Below are positions 48,980-54,386 of a stretch of DNA of 54,386 nucleotides, piece by piece; within the stretch, counting starts at the first letter, position 1; every line of letters starts with the position of its first letter. The stretch lies in NCBI RefSeq assembly GCF_016775475.1, contig NZ_JAEUXJ010000020.1, positions 1 to 54,386 on the forward strand, given 5' to 3'. The notes beneath the pieces are model-generated. The model was given only the letters and a program-made list of their open reading frames with translations, had not been told where the DNA came from and did not search any database. The translations under genes and the position numbers were made by a program. Source of the DNA: Belnapia mucosa. GTDB taxonomy: Bacteria; Pseudomonadota; Alphaproteobacteria; Acetobacterales; Acetobacteraceae.

Positions 48980-49435
48980 CTAGGAAGCGCCGGCACCATC
49001 GGGAGTGAATGACACGATGGCTTCGACGGCAGCGACCAGCCGCTCTGTGGCAAAGGGTTTATGCAACACTGGCGCAGCGGCGTGTCCGCCCGTGTCACAG
49101 TCCGTTCCGTAACCCGTGGCGAACAGAAACGGCACGCCAAGCGCGGCGAGCTGATTAGCAACTGGTGTCACCGCCTCGCCAGCAAGGTTGATGTCCAGAA
49201 CCGCAGCGTCCAATCCGCCATCCTGGGCCACTCTCTCGATGATCTGCAAAGCCTCGGACACGGTTCTGGCGGAGCCTACGACCTCTGCTCCCGCGTCGCT
49301 CAGTTCATCCTCGAGCAGCATCGTCACCAGCGCTTCGTCCTCGACAATCAGAATGCGGCGATCCCGAAGCGTGGAGTGCCTTTGCGGCATGACCTGATGT
49401 TGTAAATCGGCTTGGTTATCATTCGCGGTCAGCAT
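48980..49435 (-). CDS. Single-domain response regulator
   Basis: This 151-residue receiver-domain protein reads RRILIVEDEALVTMLLEDEL (E32, D33), VLDINLAG (phospho-acceptor D81), FATGYG (Thr/Ser switch) and LHKPF (K126). There is no output domain, so it acts by protein contacts or phosphate flow. I chose the ATG at 49435, which has GGGAG 9 nt upstream. No sensor kinase gene is nearby. It sits between an IS110 element and a Crp/Fnr regulator gene. Confidence 0.85.
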   Translation of the reverse strand: MLTANDNQADLQHQVMPQRHSTLRDRRILIVEDEALVTMLLEDELSDAGAEVVGSARTVSEALQIIERVAQDGGLDAAVLDINLAGEAVTPVANQLAALGVPFLFATGYGTDCDTGGHAAAPVLHKPFATERLVAAVEAIVSFTPDGAGAS

Positions 49436-49543
49436 CGCGATCATCTCCCATGGCGCGGGCAGCCACGGCCAACGTTGACGCATAGAAGACCCAGGGCGTC
49501 ACCTTGTCCGTTCGACACCATACGTAGGGGAGAAAGCGCCTGC

Positions 49544-50290
49544 TCAGCCCCCTGATGCCGCTGACGCTGCCGCCCGGGGACCCAGCAGCCGGGCGTACTC
49601 GTGGCGAACCGTGTGATAGCACTCGCAGGTGGCGGCTTCGAGGCCAGGACGGTCGGTAATAGTCATGTGACCCCGTACGTAACGGATGAGGCCAGCCCGG
49701 TTCAGTATGCCAGCGGCGATGGACACGCCTGGGCGGTTCACGCCGAGCATCATCGCCATGAACTCGTGGGTCATGGGGAACTCGTCAGCACCGGCGCGGT
49801 CGTGTGCGGTCAACAGCCAGCGGGCCAAACGGTTTTCGATGGGGTGGCGCGCGTTGCAGGCCCCGCTCTGTGTCACCTGACCGAGAAAGGCCAGCGCATA
49901 GCGCAACAACAACGCCCGCAGAGCAGGGCTCCGGTCCATGGCCGTGTGGAATGCCGCCGCGCCAATCCGCAGAGCGGTGCCCTCCAGCTGCACCCTGGCG
50001 TCGGTGAACGAGCGACTGTCGCCAAAGACCAGTGTCAGGCCGAGCAGACCCTCTGGCCCGGCGATGCCGCTCTCGACCTGCGAGCCATCCTCGAGGGTCA
50101 CGAGAATGGACACCATGCCTGTCTCAATGAAGAACACCGCATCCACGGGCCCGCCCGCCGCATGCACGGTCTGATCAAAGGGCAATTCGACGGCCTCGAG
50201 GTGGGGTCCCAGGTGCGCCCAATCTGCCGGCGGCAGGGCCGCGAGCAAGCCATTGCGGACGGACGACTGCTGGATCGTGGAATGGCTCAT
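49544..50290 (-). CDS. Crp/Fnr-family transcriptional regulator
   Basis: This 248-residue protein has a cyclic-nucleotide-binding-type domain (residues 20-140; DAVFFIETGMVSILVTLEDG, IAGPEGLLGLTLVFG) and a C-terminal Crp-type winged HTH (MTHEFMAMMLGVNRPGVSIA, AAGILNRAGLIRYVRG). There is no N-terminal cysteine cluster, so it is not a canonical Fnr. Similar regulators with this HTH are common in Acetobacteraceae and Methylobacterium. It is divergent from a second single-domain response regulator. Confidence 0.9.
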   Translation of the reverse strand: MSHSTIQQSSVRNGLLAALPPADWAHLGPHLEAVELPFDQTVHAAGGPVDAVFFIETGMVSILVTLEDGSQVESGIAGPEGLLGLTLVFGDSRSFTDARVQLEGTALRIGAAAFHTAMDRSPALRALLLRYALAFLGQVTQSGACNARHPIENRLARWLLTAHDRAGADEFPMTHEFMAMMLGVNRPGVSIAAGILNRAGLIRYVRGHMTITDRPGLEAATCECYHTVRHEYARLLGPRAAASAASGG

Positions 50291-50392
50291 GCGGCTCTCC
50301 TGCGCGTGGTACGGCGGGAGCGCTGGCCTCTCTCAGGCACCTGCAGCCGGGGATCCGTGCAGGCGATCTGCTCGACATAGAGTGCTGGCGAA

Positions 50393-50411
50393 AGATTTCC
50401 TAAAGAAATCT
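50393..50411. promoter_or_regulatory. Inverted repeat in the divergent Crp/response-regulator promoter
   Basis: AGATTTC (50393-50399) and GAAATCT (50405-50411) flank CTAAA, a perfect 7-bp inverted repeat in the 266-bp region between the divergent Crp/Fnr and receiver genes. It is not the classical TTGAT-N4-ATCAA site but has the dyad spacing of a dimeric regulator. Confidence 0.4.
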
Positions 50412-50556
50412 GCTCTTCAGGCGCCGGCGTGCCTGGATCGGGACGGGCATGGCGGCAGACTGGTCAAGTATTTGTTCGATTTCGAACGCACGGACTAGCC
50501 GGCTTCGCGTTGCCGTAAAGCCCCCCTGACTACCGCAAAGGGCCGGAGTTGGAACG

Positions 50557-51069
50557 ATGCGCATTCTGGTCGTCGAAGATGAGGCGCTTATCGCCATGAT
50601 GCTCGCCGACGACCTGGAAACTGCAGGACATGAGGTTATGGGGCCGGTGGCGACCACTGCCGCAGCGCTGACGCTGTGCGAGACGACGCTCCCTGACCTT
50701 GCACTGCTCGACGTTAACTTGGCGGGCGGCGACAACGGTGTGGCCCTGGCGTGCGACCTGTTCGCGCGGTGGCATCTGCCGGTGGTCTTCGCCAGCTCGC
50801 AGCCGGTGGAGGTATTACAGGAAGCACCCGCCGCGCTCGGCATCATCCATAAACCTTATCAGACGGAAACGGTGCTGCGCAGCGTCGAGGCCGTGCGCGC
50901 GGTACTGGATGGCCGAAAACCCTCGGACATGCCCGCGGGCTTCAAACTATTCCTTCCCGGTGCGCAGCCTGAGCTCTTAACCAAACCGTTTGGCATGGCC
51001 GATTCAACGAATGCTCGCTCACACGAGCGCGCATACATCAAGTTCGTGCACGACTGTCGAAGTTTGTAA
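50557..51069 (+). CDS. Single-domain response regulator
   Basis: This 170-residue protein is a receiver domain: MRILVVEDEALIAMMLADDL (E7, D8), LLDVNLAGG (D52), VVFASSQ and IIHKPYQ (K99). A 45-residue C-terminal tail (about 125-170) is unrelated to known outputs. No sensor kinase is nearby. It is divergent from the Crp/Fnr gene. Two receiver-only proteins flanking a Crp-type regulator suggest one stress or general-regulation module. Confidence 0.87.
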   Translation: MRILVVEDEALIAMMLADDLETAGHEVMGPVATTAAALTLCETTLPDLALLDVNLAGGDNGVALACDLFARWHLPVVFASSQPVEVLQEAPAALGIIHKPYQTETVLRSVEAVRAVLDGRKPSDMPAGFKLFLPGAQPELLTKPFGMADSTNARSHERAYIKFVHDCRSL

Positions 51070-51154
51070 CGGGGCACGGTCTTCTCAAACCGAAACTAGC
51101 TTCACGTCGACTGCAATCGTCGGCTCAAGTTTACCAAGAACGAGCCACCGCTAT

Positions 51155-51189
51155 GAGGCCAGCCGGATGGGGTGCTTATCGCATGTGAG
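51155..51189 (+). repeat. Recombinase core-like site 4
   Basis: The right arm TTATCGCATGTGAG (51176-51189) is identical to that of site 1 at all 14 positions, after a GGGGTGC spacer (51169-51175). The left arm (51155-51168) is unrecognisable. Same orientation as the other three sites. It ends the segment containing two IS110 elements and the regulators. Confidence 0.6.
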
Positions 51190-51209
51190 CGGGAGCAATG
51201 AGGTAAGCC

Positions 51210-51455
51210 TTATCTACGGACGAAGACCACCAGCACCGGCCCCGCGACCGCGTTCCAGCTCTCGGCGCAGGTCGCGCCGCAGCGGCGCACCCAGCCCGGC
51301 AGCACCGCCGAGCCGAAGAGGGCGCGGATCGCCGCCCGGCTCGCCGCACTCTCGGTGACGCGTTGCATCCGGCTCGGCTCGACGGTGCAGCCGGCAAGCT
51401 GGCCGGTCAGGCAGGCCTCGCCCTCCGCCCGCTGCACCTCCGCCGCCCGCCACAT
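51210..51455 (-). CDS. Small Cys-containing hypothetical protein or gene remnant
   Basis: An 81-codon frame from the ATG at 51455 reads AAEVQRAEGEACLTGQLAGC, MQRVTESAASRAAIRALFGS then GWVRRCGATCAESWNAVAGP. It looks ordered and non-random, unlike the antisense frame further upstream within the PrpD gene. Composition suggests a secreted or envelope protein fragment. No family is recognised and no signal peptide is present, so it may be the 3' remnant of a longer gene. It lies just after site 4. Confidence 0.4.
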   Translation of the reverse strand: MWRAAEVQRAEGEACLTGQLAGCTVEPSRMQRVTESAASRAAIRALFGSAVLPGWVRRCGATCAESWNAVAGPVLVVFVRR

Positions 51456-51593
51456 GGCTCGCCGATCCACGCCATGCCACTGATGCACGACTACACGCCC
51501 GCCGACTTCGGGGATTACACTGGGTTGAGACCGCGCTTGGATACGCGATGTGTGCTCTCTCAGGAGCAGTTGCGGTTGAGAAGGTGACAAGCG

Positions 51594-52973
51594 ATGGACA
51601 CGCATAGAGGCGACCTCGAGGCAGAAGAGTCCACGGCCCGGCTCGCCGGCTGGTGCGCGACGGTCCCCCGCCGATGGTCTGCCGGCCAGCTTGAGGCCAC
51701 GCGGCGCGCGGTGGTGGACACGGTGGCGGTGATGCTGGCCGGACAGGACGAGGCCTGCACCGTCAACCTGCGCCATGCCGTCCGCGACTGGGGCGACGGG
51801 CGCAGCCATGTGATGGGAGGCCGTCCCCAGGCGGCGCCATGGGCGGCGCTGGTGAACGGCACCGCGGCCCATGCGCTGGATTACGACGACGTGCTGGATC
51901 CTGCCATGTCCCATCCCAGTGCGGTGCTCGTGCCAGCGGTGCTGGCTCTGGCGGAGGCGGTGGAGTCCTCGGGCGCAGATGCGCTGGATGCCTTCATCGT
52001 TGGCTTCGAGGTGCTGGCGCGGCTGGGCGAGGCCATGAACCTTGTCCACTACACGCGCGGTTGGCACACGACCTTGTCCATCGGCAGCATGGGCGTGGCT
52101 GCAGCCTGCGCGAGGCTGCTGCGGCTGGACCAAGACCGCATGATGATGGCGATCTCGCTGGCCACCAGCATGGCGGGCGGTTCCAAGCGGCAATTCGGCA
52201 CGATGGTCAAGCCGTTGCATGCAGGACTAGCCGCCAAGAATGGATTGGTAGCCGCCCAACTCGCTGCTGCGGGAGTGACCGGCGTCGCCGAACCTTTGGA
52301 AGGGCGCTGGGGCTATCTGGAACTGATGGCGGGGGAAGGCGCGCCGGGCATGGCGGCGGGTCTCGCCCATCTCGGTGACCCCCCGGCGATTGAGCAGTAT
52401 GGCGCTTGGGCCAAGTATTATCCGTGCTGCGCTTCCACCCACCGACCTGTTGACGCATTGAGGTCGTTAAATCTTCGGCCGGAGCAGGTGGCCACAATCC
52501 GCGCGGAGGTTTCCGAAGTGGCGCAGGCCAACTTGCGCTACCGCGTGCCGCGCGATTCCAACGAGGCGCGATTTAGCCTGCCCTACTGCCTGGCCGCAGC
52601 GTTGTATGACGGCACGTTGACGGTCGGCAGCTTTTCGCCCGAGGCCATCGCCCGGCTGGAGTTGGTGCCACTCATGGAGCGCATCGAAGTGGCCATGGAC
52701 CCGGAACTGACCGGCGATCGCCCGGTCGCCGAGACCTTCGAACGCGGCAGCGTGGCCGTGACATTGACCGACGGTTCGGTCCTCCGCGCGACCGCCGTCG
52801 TGCCGCGCGGCCATCCGCAGGCGCCGCTCACGGATGCAGAGCTGGAGGGCAAGTTCCGCGACTGCGCGGCGCGTGTCCTGACCCCGGGCCAGGCGGACCG
52901 CGTCTGGGATGCGCTATCGCGCTTCGGACAACTGGACCGGGTAGCCGAACTCACAGCGCTCATGCGGGCCTGA
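51594..52973 (+). CDS. MmgE/PrpD family protein
   Basis: This 459-residue MmgE/PrpD protein has the family blocks ALVNGTAAHALDYDDVLDPA, HPSAVLVPAVLALAE, RGWHTTLSIGSMGVAAACA, VKPLHAGLAAKNGL and AKYYPCCASTHRPVDALRSL. It is about as long as the two copies at 8558 and 9938 but clearly diverged, so they are not recent duplicates. It converges on a Bug receptor gene with a 36-bp gap. No regulator is adjacent within the window. Confidence 0.92.
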   Translation: MDTHRGDLEAEESTARLAGWCATVPRRWSAGQLEATRRAVVDTVAVMLAGQDEACTVNLRHAVRDWGDGRSHVMGGRPQAAPWAALVNGTAAHALDYDDVLDPAMSHPSAVLVPAVLALAEAVESSGADALDAFIVGFEVLARLGEAMNLVHYTRGWHTTLSIGSMGVAAACARLLRLDQDRMMMAISLATSMAGGSKRQFGTMVKPLHAGLAAKNGLVAAQLAAAGVTGVAEPLEGRWGYLELMAGEGAPGMAAGLAHLGDPPAIEQYGAWAKYYPCCASTHRPVDALRSLNLRPEQVATIRAEVSEVAQANLRYRVPRDSNEARFSLPYCLAAALYDGTLTVGSFSPEAIARLELVPLMERIEVAMDPELTGDRPVAETFERGSVAVTLTDGSVLRATAVVPRGHPQAPLTDAELEGKFRDCAARVLTPGQADRVWDALSRFGQLDRVAELTALMRA

Positions 52974-53009
52974 AGCTGAGCGACCGGAGCTGTCGGCCGC
53001 CCGCCAGGG

Positions 53010-54008
53010 CTACTGCGCGGTCGCGCCGGATGCCCGGACGATCGGCGGCCAGAAATTCCGCTCGCTCTTGATGAAGGCCTCGAACTTGGCAGGAGTGTAG
53101 TCCAGCATCGGGGGCATGCCGGTTTGCTCCAACCGCTCGCGGATCACGGGATCGGCCAAGGCCTGCCCAATTGCAGCGGCGAGCCTCTCGACGATCGGCT
53201 GGGGCAGCCCGGCCGGGCCGAAGATCCCGAACCAGGAATACGCCTTCAGCTCCGGCAACCCTGCCTCGGTGTTGCTCGGCACCTCCGGGATCAGCGGCTG
53301 ACGCTCTGGCGTCGCCATGATCATGCGGATATGGCCGCCCCTCGCCTGCTCACGGTGCAGTACGGCGATATCGAAAGCCCATTGCACATCGCCGTTCACC
53401 AGCGCTGTCAGCGCCTCGGCGCCACTGCGATAGGGCACGTGCACTGCCTCGCATCCGGTCAGCCGCAACAGGTTGGCGCCGGCGAGGTGACTGGTCGCGC
53501 CCGTGCCGTTGCTGGCGAAGCTGAGCTGGCCCGGGCGGGCCTTCATCTCGGCGATCAGCTCCTTCAGCGAGGTGACATTGAAGTTCTTCGTCGTTACGGA
53601 GAGCGTCAGCGGCACGAACACCGTCGGGGAGATATTCGTCAGGTCCTTCTCGGGATCGTAGGGCAGGCTGCGGAATAGCGCGGTGGCGATGACGACCGAA
53701 GCGACCGCAGCGTGGACGAAGCTGTAGCCGTCCGGCGCTGATTTGGCGACGTTGTCCGTCCCCACGACGCCGCCGGCGCCCACCCGGTTCTCCACCAGGC
53801 AAGGCTGACCGAGGATTTCTGCCAGCTTCGGTGCCAGTATCCGCATCACGATATCCGTCGCGCCGCCCGGCCCGAGCGGCACAACAAAGCGGATGGGCTT
53901 GGTCGGCCAAGCCTGAGCTGCGACGGGGAGTGCGGCGGCGGCGAGCGGAGCGGCAAGAACGCTTCGGCGACCCAGCAAGGCGGCGGCGGGCTTCGTCCTG
54001 TCATGCAT
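53010..54008 (-). CDS. Bug/TctC family substrate-binding protein
   Basis: This 332-residue receptor begins MHDRTKPAAALLGRRSVLAA, a leader with twin arginines (GRRSVLAAP) that suggests Tat export. The mature Bug domain shows WPTKPIRFVVPLGPGGATDIVMR, SAPDGYSFVHAAV and HVPYRSGAEALTALVNGD. I chose the ATG at 54008, where the leader starts. It is the third Bug receptor in the window and the third placed next to an MmgE/PrpD gene or catabolic operon, again without TctAB partners. Confidence 0.92.
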   Translation of the reverse strand: MHDRTKPAAALLGRRSVLAAPLAAAALPVAAQAWPTKPIRFVVPLGPGGATDIVMRILAPKLAEILGQPCLVENRVGAGGVVGTDNVAKSAPDGYSFVHAAVASVVIATALFRSLPYDPEKDLTNISPTVFVPLTLSVTTKNFNVTSLKELIAEMKARPGQLSFASNGTGATSHLAGANLLRLTGCEAVHVPYRSGAEALTALVNGDVQWAFDIAVLHREQARGGHIRMIMATPERQPLIPEVPSNTEAGLPELKAYSWFGIFGPAGLPQPIVERLAAAIGQALADPVIRERLEQTGMPPMLDYTPAKFEAFIKSERNFWPPIVRASGATAQ

Positions 54009-54205
54009 GAGGAACAGTCCTTTCGGTCGAAATGAGGTTCTCCGCAAGCGGGCTTGTCTTTTCTTGGCCCTTAGAACCCGATTCATAACGATATCGGAGC
54101 GGCCACCGCCGTCCCAAACCAGACGCTTGCTGTAGCGTTCGTAAGGCAGCCTGCTGAAGGTCACGCAGCATTGCACCATACGATGACAGCTTAGCTAGGG
54201 GGCTA

Positions 54206-54386
54206 AGAGCCCGCTTCGGAACGAGGGGGAGTGGATCTGATATGAGGTGAGCGGCGGCGGTCCGGAGCGTTCGAAGGGTGTCTGACGTCCTTGAGGCTGC
54301 CGATGTGGACCCCGCCGCCCGGGCCGAGCTTGCTCGCCGGTCCCAGCCCTATGCAACCTGCCTGACCGACGCAGAGTGGCAGATCG
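54206..54386 (+). mobile_element. Left end of an IS5-family element cut by the window end
   Basis: AGAGCCCGCTTC at 54206-54217, preceded by TA at 54204-54205, is the exact reverse complement of the right-end repeat at 113-124, which is followed by TA. The start of an IS5-type transposase lies inside. This marks the same IS as the fragment at the window start. Confidence 0.8.
54278..54386 (+). CDS. IS5-family transposase, N-terminal fragment
   Basis: From the GTG at 54278 the frame reads SDVLEAADVDPAARAELARR then SQPYATCLTDAEWQI and runs off the window. The LTDAEWQI segment is the characteristic opening of IS5-family transposases. An upstream ATG at 54242 is followed at once by a stop, so the GTG is the likely start. 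Together with the C-terminal fragment at 1-114 it would leave roughly 190 residues missing if both belong to one copy. Confidence 0.7.
   Translation, partial: MSDVLEAADVDPAARAELARRSQPYATCLTDAEWQI

Noticed and set aside
43506..51189. The TTATCGCATGTGAG copies as ends of one IS or MITE
   Set aside because: They are all in the same orientation, each with a 7-nt G-rich spacer and partial opposing arm. IS ends would be inverted with respect to each other.
51456..52220. N-terminal extension of the minus-strand frame that ends at 51210
   Set aside because: This part is antisense to the MmgE/PrpD gene at 51594. Only the last 81 codons look ordered.
1..54386. tRNA or rRNA genes, classical riboswitches
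   Set aside because: Scanning by eye found no cloverleaf with a CCA-proximal TTCRANNY arm and no rRNA-like stretches. A tRNAscan or Infernal run would settle it.

Overview
The window looks like most of an alphaproteobacterial plasmid or secondary replicon, probably from the Acetobacteraceae (Roseomonas-like). This is inferred from the high GC content, a RepA_C-type initiator, many orphan Bug/TctC receptors and MmgE/PrpD genes, and typical small HTH genes. It carries an iteron origin with repA (30.4-31.65 kb), a parA/small-partner operon flanked by palindromes (31.8-33.2 kb), and no rRNA, tRNA or CRISPR that I could see. Both window ends fall inside an IS5-family element with the same 12-bp inverted repeat and TA flanks. 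The window is therefore probably a contig broken in that IS, possibly a circle closing through it.

Layout. 0-2.7 kb: IS pile-up (IS5, IS110, IS5 with perfect 18-bp ends). 2.8-12.4 kb: catabolic region with two LysR regulators, a PhyH dioxygenase-SDR-Bug operon, a second operon of two MmgE/PrpD proteins plus a Bug receptor, and an IS903-like element between the two Bug genes. 12.6-14.6 kb: remnants of a TPR protein and an IS5 transposase fused to an unknown protein. 14.7-19.5 kb: P4-like element (excisionase-like HTH, Toprim primase, D5-type helicase, tyrosine recombinase) with a 32-bp-spaced repeat array before the recombinase. 19.8-25.2 kb: a lower-GC, nuclease-rich segment (HEPN-like protein; HNH plus two PD-(D/E)XK-like cores) followed by two lipoproteins and a zinc-finger/HNH/HTH/HNH protein. 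25.3-30 kb: small regulators, one with a perfect operator palindrome, a C45-type hydrolase, an HD phosphohydrolase and a metallophosphoesterase. 30-33.3 kb: replication and partition.

33.9-43.0 kb is the most striking region: five genes on one strand, four of the five tightly overlapping in two blocks. They encode an 868-aa FAD/NAD(P)-binding protein, a 231-aa middle component, a 1050-aa Rad50/RecN-like ATPase with a zinc hook, an N6-adenine methyltransferase and a small PD-(D/E)XK-like protein. The first three have the architecture of ABC-three-component (ABC-3C) conflict systems. With the methyltransferase/nuclease pair they form a candidate composite defence island.

43.1-51.2 kb is a modular region. 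A frameshifted tyrosine recombinase lies beside a 14-7-14 inverted-repeat site, and three further same-orientation sites bound passenger segments (an HTH gene; a three-repeat CBM60-like protein; two IS110 elements with two receiver proteins and a Crp/Fnr regulator). This resembles dif-module or cassette organisation. 51.6-54.4 kb: a third MmgE/PrpD-Bug pair, then the IS5 copy cut by the window end.
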